Below, in pieces: positions 1 through 6,382 of a stretch of 9,385 nucleotides of DNA. The DNA comes from Methylotenera sp. GTDB lineage: Bacteria; Pseudomonadota; Gammaproteobacteria; Burkholderiales; Methylophilaceae. The position numbers and the translations under genes were made by a program. The notes beneath the pieces were generated by a model. It was given only the letters and a program-made list of their open reading frames with translations. It made no database searches and was not told the origin of the DNA. Location: NCBI GenBank assembly GCA_005791685.1, contig SXVG01000045.1:1-9385 (forward strand), in the 5' to 3' direction. How positions within the stretch are numbered: position 1 is the first letter of the stretch; the number at the start of each line of letters is the position of its first letter.

Positions 1-414
1 CGAGGAATCCACTTGCGATAACAAGGTGGTGGGAATTTGAATAAAAGGCACACCGCGTAAAAAAGTCGCGGCCGCGTAGCCGGTTAAATCGCCGATGACC
101 CCACCGCCCAGCGCAATTAAAGTGGTGCTGCGCTCGCAACGGTTTTGCAATAGGGCATCGTAGATGGTGCCCAGTGTCTCGCTGTTTTTATAGGCCTCGC
201 CATCAGGCAAAATAATGGGGATGACGCGTACCCCAGCCGCTTGCAAGGTATCGGTTAATTGTGCCAAAGACAATGGCGCGACCGTGGTATTGGTGACAAT
301 CGCCACGTGTTTGCGTTTAAGGTATGGCAAGATGAGGCTGGCATCGCTAATCAGGCCGCGGCCTATGTGTATCGGGTAACTGCGCTTAGCCAGCGCGACA
401 TTCAATGTTTGCAT
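1..414 (-). CDS. aroB: 3-dehydroquinate synthase, N-terminal 138 residues (partial, cut by window edge)
   Basis: Second step of the shikimate pathway: NAD-dependent cyclisation of DAHP to 3-dehydroquinate in the cytoplasm. I translated the minus strand from an ATG at 414-412; the frame stays open to base 1, giving 138 residues of a family usually about 360 long. Visible signatures are PDGEAYK (residues 70-76), the glycine-rich NAD-binding GGGVIGD (103-109), and LRGVPFIQIPTTLLSQVDSS (119-138), which is the block leading into the VGGKT motif that must lie beyond the window. The ATG is 11 bp after the aroK stop, with only a weak Shine-Dalgarno, so translation is probably coupled to aroK. The aroK-aroB pair is the standard arrangement downstream of pilQ in beta- and gammaproteobacteria. 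Identity is firm; the catalytic C-terminal domain is not visible here. Confidence 0.95.
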   Translation of the reverse strand, partial: MQTLNVALAKRSYPIHIGRGLISDASLILPYLKRKHVAIVTNTTVAPLSLAQLTDTLQAAGVRVIPIILPDGEAYKNSETLGTIYDALLQNRCERSTTLIALGGGVIGDLTGYAAATFLRGVPFIQIPTTLLSQVDSS

Positions 415-425
415 GGGTAGATCGC

Positions 426-959
426 TTATGTTTTATGCAGTGGCGCTTGTTTAATTAATTGTTCAATTTGCTGGCAAATATCCAATGCCGATTGCACACC
501 GGTATCCACAATGTAATCGGCCAGCTCGGTATAGATAGGATGCCGCTCTTGGTGCAACTGTTCTATTTTATTTTTGATGTTGCCACCTTGCAACAGCGGC
601 CGTGTTTTATCGTTACGGGTGCGGTGCCAAAGGTCATTCACGTTAGCGCGTAAATAAATAATGGTGCCGTGTTCTTTTAATAGCGCACGATTCTCAGGGG
701 CCAAAACCGCGCCGCCACCGGTGGCCAACACGATGTTGTTTAATTCGCACAAACTTTGTATGGCGGCTGTTTCGCGCTTACGAAAGCCCGCTTCGCCCTC
801 TAATTCAAAGATCAGTGGAATTTTAACGCCGGTTTTGCGCTCGACTTCGTGATCGGAATCGTAAAAATCCATGCCCAACTGCTTGGCAATCAAGCGGCCT
901 ATGGTGGTTTTACCGGCCCCCATTAAGCCAACAAAGAAAATGTTTTTCAAATCCGTCAC
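426..959 (-). CDS. aroK: Shikimate kinase
   Basis: ATP-dependent phosphorylation of shikimate to shikimate 3-phosphate, a cytoplasmic step of chorismate synthesis. The 177-aa length is normal. Motifs seen: Walker A GLMGAGKTT (residues 11-19), shikimate-binding YDSD (33-36) and GFR (58-60), GGG (81-83), the lid arginine in TRPLL (R120) and the adenine-side arginine in ERHPIY (R139). The start is uncertain. The GTG at 959 gives an N-terminus the same length as in E. coli AroK (five residues before NIF) but has little Shine-Dalgarno. A TTG three codons later (950-948) is preceded by AGGTGA at 5-nt spacing and could be the true start. The gene follows the pilus locus across a 226-bp gap with several inverted repeats and lies 11 bp before aroB, so the two are likely one transcript. 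Nothing suggests damage. Confidence 0.96.
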   Translation of the reverse strand: MTDLKNIFFVGLMGAGKTTIGRLIAKQLGMDFYDSDHEVERKTGVKIPLIFELEGEAGFRKRETAAIQSLCELNNIVLATGGGAVLAPENRALLKEHGTIIYLRANVNDLWHRTRNDKTRPLLQGGNIKNKIEQLHQERHPIYTELADYIVDTGVQSALDICQQIEQLIKQAPLHKT

Positions 960-970
960 CTAAGTCTATC

Positions 971-1045
971 GCACTAGAAAATGCCTAAGGCCATACCAAT
1001 CGGCATTTTATGACAATCTGCGCACGCTGTCAGATTTTCTAGCGC
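971..1045. repeat. Nested inverted repeats just upstream of aroK
   Basis: The outer arms are GCACTAGAAAAT (971-982) and ATTTTCTAGCGC (1034-1045), complementary at 11 of 12 positions. The inner arms AAAATGCC (978-985) and GGCATTTT (1002-1009) are an exact 8-bp match with a 16-nt loop. The two stems share bases 978-982, so they cannot form together. TGACA/TGTCA (1011-1015 with 1028-1032) gives a third small stem. In the aroK direction the structure ends about 12 nt before the GTG start, so it could affect aroK translation or act as a weak transcription stop behind pilQ. It could also be the ends of a small mobile repeat. Confidence 0.5.
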
Positions 1046-1056
1046 ATCGTTCACGA

Positions 1057-1074
1057 GTCAGCTTAAAAGCTGAC
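1057..1074. repeat. 8-bp hairpin in the pilQ-aroK gap
   Basis: The sequence GTCAGCTTAAAAGCTGAC has 8-bp perfectly complementary arms around two central bases, so in RNA about 7 pairs with a 4-nt loop. It lacks a flanking T run on either strand, so it is reported as a hairpin, not as a terminator. Confidence 0.45.
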
Positions 1075-1185
1075 CTACAAGATTTTGATCTTCTCTGTGC
1101 CTTCACGAATTTCAAGCCGAGTTTTCTGAGGCTTAGAAATGACGGGAATGCCCTTGCGGCATCTGTGGTGAGATTTTTTAAAAAA

Positions 1186-2127
1186 CTAGCGCAAGCTCAA
1201 ACTGTCATCCATGATTTTAGGGGTGACAAAGATAAGCAGTTCGGTTCTGTCGTTTTGTGTGGATTTGCGTTGAAACAAGCGGCCCATCACTGGCAAGTCG
1301 CCAAAGAACGGCACCTTAGATACGTCATTGCGTTGCGTTTGTTCGTATATGCCACCCAATACAGCCGTTTCACCATTGCCCACCAACACTTGGGTGCTGA
1401 TGTTTTGGGTTTTTATCGATGGTACGCCGGCGTACACTTCGCCCACGCTGTCTTTGGTGACATCGAGTTCCATGATGATTTTATTGTCTGGGGTAATTTG
1501 TGGGGTGACCTCTAAACTTAATACAGCCGACTTGAATGAAATGGTGGCGGCGCCACTGCTACTGGCTTCGGCATAGGGAATTTCCGTGCCCGAGGCAATT
1601 TTCGCCTTGTGTTGATTAGCGGTGGTTACGCGCGGGCTGGATACGACTTTGCCGCGGCCATCCGACTCCATGGCAGTCAACTCCAAGTTCAACAAGAGGC
1701 CGGCTGGCAACCTAAACAAACTGAAGGCAAAGCTGCCACTCGCGCCGGTTACGCCTAGATTGGATTGCAGGCCATCGGTGGCGCCGGATGTGGCGGTCAC
1801 ACCGGTTGTTGTGCTAACCCCTATGCCGCCAGTTTGGCCTACATTGCCACCTATGGAATAACGGTTGTTACCGCTGGCGTCGGTTTTATTTACGCCAAAT
1901 CGTGCGCCTAAAGCTTTGCTGTAACGGTCATCGGCGATGACTAAGCGCGACTCGATCATGACCTGCTTTACCGGCACATCGGTTTTATCTATGATGGCTT
2001 GCACTTGTTCCAGCGATTTCGCCGTATCTTGCACAAACACATTGTTGGTGCGAATGTCCGGCACGGCCGAGGTGATGTCCACACCGATTAATGTGGGGCT
2101 TTTTTCTTTAAAAAAGTTGAATTTCAA
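1186..2127 (-). CDS. pilQ: PilM'-'PilQ in-frame fusion: secretin C-terminal half behind the first ~21 codons of PilM (likely pseudogene)
   Basis: The last ~292 codons encode the C-terminal part of PilQ, the outer-membrane secretin of type IV pili. They begin in the last N-domain (DIRTNNVFVQDT, then the IIDKTDVPVKQVMIESRLV block) and include the whole secretin domain: LLLNLELTAMESDGRGKVVS, GTEIPYAEASSSG, LEVTPQITPDNKIIM, GVPSIKTQ, GETAVLGGI, VPFFGDLPVMGRLF and TELLIFVTPKI. The first ~21 residues do not fit PilQ. FFKEKSPTLIGVDITSA matches the N-terminus of PilM, the actin-like cytoplasmic pilus protein (family pattern KKxPPLxGxDISSSAVK). The join is near 2062-2067. PilQ is normally about 700 aa with a signal peptide, AMIN and N-domains; all are missing here. 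The chosen start is TTG 2127, 8 nt after AGGA and about 40 nt after a candidate promoter; this gives 313 aa. No stop or frameshift lies in the remaining secretin part. Without a signal peptide the product should stay in the cytoplasm and be inactive. Confidence 0.85.
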   Translation of the reverse strand: MKFNFFKEKSPTLIGVDITSAVPDIRTNNVFVQDTAKSLEQVQAIIDKTDVPVKQVMIESRLVIADDRYSKALGARFGVNKTDASGNNRYSIGGNVGQTGGIGVSTTTGVTATSGATDGLQSNLGVTGASGSFAFSLFRLPAGLLLNLELTAMESDGRGKVVSSPRVTTANQHKAKIASGTEIPYAEASSSGAATISFKSAVLSLEVTPQITPDNKIIMELDVTKDSVGEVYAGVPSIKTQNISTQVLVGNGETAVLGGIYEQTQRNDVSKVPFFGDLPVMGRLFQRKSTQNDRTELLIFVTPKIMDDSLSLR

Positions 2128-2135
2128 ACAGAAAT

Positions 2136-2142
2136 TCCTTTT
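2136..2142 (-). promoter_or_regulatory. Shine-Dalgarno that fixes the fusion (former pilM) start at TTG 2127
   Basis: On the minus strand AAAAGGA (2142-2136) precedes the TTG at 2127-2125 with 8 nt between. This is the best ribosome site upstream of the fusion and it sets the start at TTG, giving a protein that begins with KFNFFKEKSP, as expected for a PilM N-terminus. Confidence 0.6.
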
Positions 2143-2173
2143 GTCTGCGACTTGATTGTTGTTATTTTGACAA

Positions 2174-2202
2174 ACTCTAACAACAAGCACAGGCAGTGTA
2201 AA
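2174..2202 (-). promoter_or_regulatory. Candidate sigma-70 promoter of the former pil operon
   Basis: Read on the minus strand: TTTACA (2202-2197), a 17-nt spacer, then TAGAGT (2179-2174). The -35 matches TTGACA at 5 of 6 positions and the -10 matches TATAAT at 4 of 6. Transcription would start near 2167, about 40 nt before TTG 2127. This fits the start chosen for the fusion and makes the upstream GTG at 2190 impossible as a start from this promoter. It is a consensus match only. Confidence 0.45.
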
Positions 2203-2229
2203 GGCATTTTAAAACGACCGGCAGTTACG

Positions 2230-2247
2230 GTATCAATAGTATCAATT
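2230..2247. repeat. Tandem 9-bp repeat in the divergent promoter region
   Basis: GTATCAATA (2230-2238) is followed directly by GTATCAATT (2239-2247), so the 8-mer GTATCAAT occurs twice with a 9-bp period. It lies between the two divergent candidate promoters, about 28 bp upstream of the candidate pil -35 and about 95 bp upstream of the ponA -10. It could be a regulator site or chance in an AT-rich stretch. The rest of 2128-2383 holds only the promoters listed here. Confidence 0.35.
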
Positions 2248-2341
2248 CACTTAGAAAGTGCGTCTAATTTTTCGCTTTTCAAAAACCGCACTGCGCTGAA
2301 GATTTTGAAATAGCAGGGTGCCTCTGTGTTGAAATGCCCTT

Positions 2342-2347
2342 TATAAT
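2342..2347 (+). promoter_or_regulatory. Candidate -10 element for ponA
   Basis: A perfect TATAAT lies 36 bp before the ponA ATG, which would place the transcript start near 2354 and leave a leader of about 30 nt. No convincing -35 is found at 16-18 bp; the TTGAAA at 2329-2334 is too close (7 bp). Treat as a likely -10 with a weak or activator-dependent -35. Confidence 0.4.
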
Positions 2348-2383
2348 GGCAGAACATTTTTCACAAAAGACTTAAGCGTAAAC

Positions 2384-4702
2384 ATGACTCCTACTAAATG
2401 GTGGCACTATGTTATTTTGGCGGCAATGGTAGCCGGTTTATCGGTCACTGCCCTGATTGCCATCGCGGCCGCCCTCATTTACCCGGCCTTACCCGCACTT
2501 GATGCACTCACCGATTACCAACCTAAATTACCCTTACGCGTTTATTCGGAAGAAGGCGCGCTGATTGCCGAGTTTGGTGAAGAGCGGCGGGCTTACGTGA
2601 AGATAGAAAATGTACCAAAAAATATGAAAGACGCGGTCTTGGCTATCGAAGACAGGCGCTTTTATCAACACGGTGGCATCGATGCAAAAGGCATACTGCG
2701 TGCCATTAAAAACAACGTAACCGGTCGTGGGCACGAAGGCGCCAGCACCATTACCATGCAAGTCGCGAAAAACTTCTTTACCTCGCCTAACGGCCGCCGC
2801 AACATTGTTACCAAAGTTAATGAAGCCCTATTGGCCGTAAAAATTGAACACAATTTAACTAAAGATCAAATTTTAGAGTTGTACATTAATCAAATTTATT
2901 TGGGTCAACGCGCTTACGGTTTTGCCGCGGCTTCGCAGATGTATTACGGCAAGCCACTTAATAAATTAACTTTAGCCGAAGCGGCCCTTTTGGCTGGGTT
3001 GCCTAAAGCCCCGTCCAATTACAACCCGTTTATCAATCCCAAACGGGCCATAACCCGTCAGCATGAAGTCTTACGCGACATGCAACGCTTTGGCTTTATT
3101 AGCGAAAAAGTCTACCAAGCGGCATTAAAACAACCTTTGCGCTTTAAAGCGTCCAAGCAATCACGGGATGTGTCGGCAGAGTACGTGGCAGAGATCGTGC
3201 GCGAACAACTGTATGCACAATACCAAGATGAGATTTATTCTAGCGGCATCAAGGTTTACACCACCATACACCGGGCCAGCCAAGAAGCAGCCAATGCCGC
3301 CGTGCGTGAAGGGGTATTGGACTACGATTTACGCCACGGCTACCGTGGCCCAGAAAAAATGTTGGATTTAGCTGCGCTATTGGCCGAAGATGAAAACGCC
3401 TTGGCCTCTGCCTTAGATGACCTCGATACGGTGAACGGTTTTATTCCAGCCGTGATCACCGCTGTCTCTGCGAAAGGCGTGCAGCTGCATAGCAAAAACG
3501 GTGAAGCGATTACTGTCAGTGGCAGCGGCCTGGCCTTCGTGGAGAACATGCTGCACGACAAAGACCCCGCCAAACGCTTGCTCAAACCCGGTGCGGTGGT
3601 GCGCATCATTAAGCAAGGCGAGGGCTGGCGCATCGTACAATTGCCCCAAGTGGAAGCAGCCTTAGTAGCCTTGGATCCAGAAAATGGCGCGATACGCGCT
3701 TTGGTCGGCGGCTTTGATTTTAACCAAAATAAATACAATCACGTCACCCAAGCCAGCCGTCAACCCGGTTCCAGCTTTAAACCCTTCATTTATTCAGCAG
3801 CGCTGGAAAAAGGCTACACGCCTGCCACGGTCATGGAAGACGCCCCTTTAAACTTCGCCGCCAACGAAACCGGCAATAAAGCTTGGTCACCGCAAAATTA
3901 CGAAAACACGTTTGAAGGGGCCATGAGCTTAAGAAAAGCCTTGGCGCATTCGGTAAACACGGTAGCCATCAGGCTGTTGCACGACATTGGTCCGGGCTAC
4001 GCGCAAAACTACATCACCCGCTTTGGCTTTTCGGCAGACGATCACCCGCCTTACCTGACCATGGCCTTGGGTGCCGGCTCTACCACCCCCATGCAAATGG
4101 CTGGCGCTTACGCGGTGTTTGCCAACGGTGGCTACCGAGTAAAACCCAACTTAATCACTAAAATTGTCGACCATAACGGCAAGGTACTGCTCAGCAACAA
4201 ATTTGTTCAAGCCGGCAACGGTGCGCCACGCGTGATTGATGCACGTAATGCCTTTATCATGAATTCCATGTTGCAAAGCGTGATAGAAAACGGCACAGCC
4301 ATGCGCGCATTAAACTTAGGCCGTAGCGATCTTGCCGGCAAAACCGGTACCACCAACGAACACATCGATGCCTGGTTTGCTGGTTACAGCCCTAGGCAAG
4401 TGGCGGTCGCTTGGATAGGCTTTGACAAACCCAGGCCCATGGGGCCGGGTGAAACCGGCGCTGGCGCGGCCTTGCCCATGTGGATAAAGTACATGGCTAC
4501 CGCTTTACGCGGCGTGCCGGAAGAAGCCATGTGGATGCCCGATGGCGTTGACGCGGTGAGCGTGCATTCTGACAATGCCGACACGGTTGAGTATTTCTAC
4601 CACGAAAATCTGCCTAACGCACCGGTGGCCAATCCGCCTGCCGCTCCTGAGCCGAACGCGCAGAATCAAGCCCAGCAAGTCCTGCAACCCGCTGCCCATT
4701 AA
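2384..4702 (+). CDS. ponA (mrcA): Penicillin-binding protein 1A, bifunctional transglycosylase/transpeptidase
   Basis: Class A PBP of the inner membrane that polymerises lipid II into glycan strands and cross-links the peptides in the periplasm. The 772-aa length fits the family. Order: short cytoplasmic tail, one membrane segment (about residues 9-35), glycosyltransferase family 51 domain with EDRRFYQHGGID (89-100, E89 catalytic), GASTITMQ (119-126) and ELYINQIYLG (165-174), an inserted OB-like domain (about 320-430), then the transpeptidase domain with SSFK (S463 nucleophile, K466), SVN (523-525) and KTGT (653-656). A Pro/Ala/Gln-rich tail ends the protein. All catalytic motifs are present. 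ATG 2384 starts directly before the membrane anchor; the Shine-Dalgarno is weak. The gene is divergent from the pil remnant, the usual position of ponA beside pilMNOPQ. The OB insertion and length favour PBP1A over PBP1B or PBP1C. Confidence 0.96.
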   Translation: MTPTKWWHYVILAAMVAGLSVTALIAIAAALIYPALPALDALTDYQPKLPLRVYSEEGALIAEFGEERRAYVKIENVPKNMKDAVLAIEDRRFYQHGGIDAKGILRAIKNNVTGRGHEGASTITMQVAKNFFTSPNGRRNIVTKVNEALLAVKIEHNLTKDQILELYINQIYLGQRAYGFAAASQMYYGKPLNKLTLAEAALLAGLPKAPSNYNPFINPKRAITRQHEVLRDMQRFGFISEKVYQAALKQPLRFKASKQSRDVSAEYVAEIVREQLYAQYQDEIYSSGIKVYTTIHRASQEAANAAVREGVLDYDLRHGYRGPEKMLDLAALLAEDENALASALDDLDTVNGFIPAVITAVSAKGVQLHSKNGEAITVSGSGLAFVENMLHDKDPAKRLLKPGAVVRIIKQGEGWRIVQLPQVEAALVALDPENGAIRALVGGFDFNQNKYNHVTQASRQPGSSFKPFIYSAALEKGYTPATVMEDAPLNFAANETGNKAWSPQNYENTFEGAMSLRKALAHSVNTVAIRLLHDIGPGYAQNYITRFGFSADDHPPYLTMALGAGSTTPMQMAGAYAVFANGGYRVKPNLITKIVDHNGKVLLSNKFVQAGNGAPRVIDARNAFIMNSMLQSVIENGTAMRALNLGRSDLAGKTGTTNEHIDAWFAGYSPRQVAVAWIGFDKPRPMGPGETGAGAALPMWIKYMATALRGVPEEAMWMPDGVDAVSVHSDNADTVEYFYHENLPNAPVANPPAAPEPNAQNQAQQVLQPAAH

Positions 4703-4719
4703 CGCAATGCAACCCAGCC

Positions 4720-5337
4720 ATGGCCAAAGAAAATTTACAACAATTGCGGCAACTCATTGCCCAACAAGCGGCCAGAATGATGGCCGAAGAGGGCATTTCC
4801 GATTTTGCCTACGCGAAGAAAAAAGCCGGCCGCCAATTTAATGCCATAGACAACCTAGCGCTGCCTTCCAATGCAGAAATAGAAGACGAGCTGAAGCTCT
4901 ACAACCAGCTTTTTTTAAGTGAGGCGCAACCGGAAAACTTGCTGGTGTTGCGAAAAAATGCGCTGTTCACCATGCAGTTATTGGAAAGATTCAAGCCGCA
5001 TTTAACCGGCGCGGTGTTGGATGGCACTGCCGGATTAGGTTCAGAAACACACATTCATTTGTTCGCCGATAGCCTAAAAGACGTGGAAATGTTTTTGCTC
5101 AACCAAGGCATCCCCTTCGAAACCAATGAAAAGTCTTACCGTGTTAGCAATGAAGGCAAGCGCGATAAAAAAGCCGGCCCCAGAAAAAAAGTGCCGGTTT
5201 TTTCACTGGAAACCGAGGCAGGGGTAATCAAGCTCAGCGTGTTTGACGTGGATGAAATTCGGGTGGCGACTAAACGTGCGGCTGACGGCAGCAACGCCGA
5301 ACGGGCCACAATAAGCGAAGTGAGGGCTTTGGTTTAA
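4720..5337 (+). CDS. Unnamed 205-aa protein, possibly a degenerate nucleotidyltransferase-fold protein
   Basis: I do not recognise a characterised function. The N-terminal ~45 residues are Gln/Ala/Lys-rich and helical (LQQLRQLIAQQAARMMAEEG), resembling small betaproteobacterial proteins that I recall being annotated loosely (for example as UDP-N-acetylmuramate-alanine ligase), a label its 205 aa cannot justify. The middle has a helix (about 72-93) and then VLDGTAGLGSETHIHLFADS (99-118), which recalls the G[GS]..DhD region of nucleotidyltransferases but without the acidic pair. DVEMFLLNQGIPFETNEKSY (121-140) follows, then a Lys-rich loop (146-158) and a beta-rich end with LSVFDVDEIR. No signal peptide or membrane segment. 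It starts 17 bp after the ponA stop with no visible Shine-Dalgarno, suggesting coupling to ponA, and ends 12 bp before the convergent hemB stop. Base composition matches its neighbours. It is a real gene by context and coding style; function open. Confidence 0.75.
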   Translation: MAKENLQQLRQLIAQQAARMMAEEGISDFAYAKKKAGRQFNAIDNLALPSNAEIEDELKLYNQLFLSEAQPENLLVLRKNALFTMQLLERFKPHLTGAVLDGTAGLGSETHIHLFADSLKDVEMFLLNQGIPFETNEKSYRVSNEGKRDKKAGPRKKVPVFSLETEAGVIKLSVFDVDEIRVATKRAADGSNAERATISEVRALV

Positions 5338-5349
5338 AGCTTTAGCCGT

Positions 5350-6342
5350 TTAGTTCGCGCGTAACCAGCGCGCCGCATCCAGCGCATAGTAGGTCAAAAT
5401 ACCGTCGGCGCCGGCCCGTTTAAATGCCAACAGGCTTTCCATGACGCAGGCCTGCTCATCCAACCAACCGTTTTGTGCCGCTGCTTTAAGCATGGCGTAT
5501 TCGCCACTAACTTGGTAGGCAAAGGTGGGCACGCCAAATTCGTTTTTTACCCGGCGCACGATATCCAAATAGGGCAGGCCAGGCTTAACCATGACCATGT
5601 CTGCACCCTCTGAAATGTCCAGCGCCACCTCTTGCATGGCTTCGTCGCTGTTGGCGGGATCCATTTGATAGGTGTATTTATTGCCAGCGCCCAAGTTAGC
5701 TGCCGAGCCAACCGCATCGCGGAATGGCCCATAAAAAGCGGAAGCGTATTTAGCCGAATAAGCCAAGATTTTAGTGTGGGTATACCCGCTGCTTTCCAGT
5801 GCCTCACGGATTTGCCCGACCCGGCCGTCCATCATGTCGCTAGGCGCAACGATGTCGGCGCCAGCGCTGGCATGAGACAGTGCCTGCTTAACCAGCACTT
5901 CTATGGTTTCGTCGTTTAACACGTAGCCATCTTTATCAATTAAGCCGTCTTGGCCATGCGTGGTAAACGGGTCCAAGGCCACATCGGTGATCACGCCCAA
6001 CTCTGGGTAAGCGGCTTTGAGCGCGCGCACGGCACGTTGTGCTAAGCCTTCTGGGTTAAATGCTTCCGCTGCATCCAAGCTTTTAAAGGCGCTGTCCACC
6101 ACCGGGAATAATGCCATGGCCGGTATACCTAACTGTACGCATTCTGCCGCGGTGTTAAGCAGCAAGTCGATGCTTAGGCGCTGCACGCCGGGCATGGAAG
6201 CGACCGCTTCACTACGCTTACTGCCGTCTAATACAAACACCGGGTAGATTAAATCGTCTGCAGTTAATCTGTTTTCGCGCATCATACGACGCGAAAAATC
6301 GTCTTTACGCATACGGCGTGGTCGAGAATAAGGGTAACTCAT
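5350..6342 (-). CDS. hemB: Delta-aminolevulinic acid dehydratase (porphobilinogen synthase)
   Basis: Condenses two 5-aminolevulinate molecules into porphobilinogen in the cytoplasm, the first common step of tetrapyrrole (haem) synthesis. With the start at ATG 6342 it has 330 aa, normal for the family. The active-site lysines are K198 (AYSAKYASAFYGPF) and K253 (MVMVKPGLPYLD). The metal region reads DVALDPFTTHGQDG (120-133): aspartates D120, D124 and D132 stand where zinc enzymes have cysteines, so this should be the Mg/metal-flexible type, as in Pseudomonas. Two in-frame ATGs exist. The upstream one (6348) touches AGGA (6352-6349) with no spacing, while 6342 is 6 nt from it, so I chose 6342; the difference is two residues. 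It lies about 40 bp after trpC with no terminator seen, so co-transcription with trp is plausible. Confidence 0.96.
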   Translation of the reverse strand: MSYPYSRPRRMRKDDFSRRMMRENRLTADDLIYPVFVLDGSKRSEAVASMPGVQRLSIDLLLNTAAECVQLGIPAMALFPVVDSAFKSLDAAEAFNPEGLAQRAVRALKAAYPELGVITDVALDPFTTHGQDGLIDKDGYVLNDETIEVLVKQALSHASAGADIVAPSDMMDGRVGQIREALESSGYTHTKILAYSAKYASAFYGPFRDAVGSAANLGAGNKYTYQMDPANSDEAMQEVALDISEGADMVMVKPGLPYLDIVRRVKNEFGVPTFAYQVSGEYAMLKAAAQNGWLDEQACVMESLLAFKRAGADGILTYYALDAARWLRAN

Positions 6343-6382
6343 GTTCATTCCTTTTCGTATTCAGCGAAAACCGCCTTGGCCA

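Larger units (their letters stand above)
960..1185. other. Intergenic region with five inverted repeats between pilQ remnant and aroK
   Basis: No gene is visible in these 226 bp. The stretch holds several short inverted repeats, listed separately where strongest: AAAATGCC/GGCATTTT (978-985 with 1002-1009), GCACTAGAAAAT with ATTTTCTAGCGC (971-982 with 1034-1045, one mismatch), GTCAGCTT/AAGCTGAC (1057-1074), AAGAT/ATCTT (1079-1092), AAGCC/GGCTT (1114-1134) and ATGCC/GGCAT (1149-1163). None is followed on either strand by a long T run, so no classical terminator can be called. In the related pilQ-aroK loci I know, the gap is usually short, so this spacer may be an inserted small repeat element or a structured RNA region; that is inference. 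Confidence 0.5.

Noticed and set aside
1165..1515. Plus-strand frame of 116 aa opposite the end of pilQ
   Set aside because: It is antisense to conserved secretin coding sequence and has no recognisable domain or ribosome site.
2128..2190. GTG at 2190 as the start of the pilQ-like frame, adding 21 residues (MLVVRVCQNNNNQ...)
   Set aside because: The added residues resemble no pilus protein, lie across the candidate -10 element, and there is a better Shine-Dalgarno and start at TTG 2127.
2329..2347. TTGAAA plus TATAAT as a full sigma-70 promoter for ponA
   Set aside because: The spacer is 7 bp, far from the usual 16-18; only the -10 was kept.
3340..3738. Minus-strand frame of 132 aa inside ponA
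   Set aside because: Antisense to the intact OB/transpeptidase part of PBP1A; no family resemblance.
4720..5337. Calling the gene after ponA a UDP-N-acetylmuramate-alanine ligase (MurC)
   Set aside because: MurC is more than twice as long and has an ATP-binding GxxGKT-type motif that is absent here.
5356..5372. CGCGC/GCGCG hairpin at the convergent hemB end as a transcription terminator
   Set aside because: It lies inside the last hemB codons and is not followed by a T run on either strand; only the stem is real.
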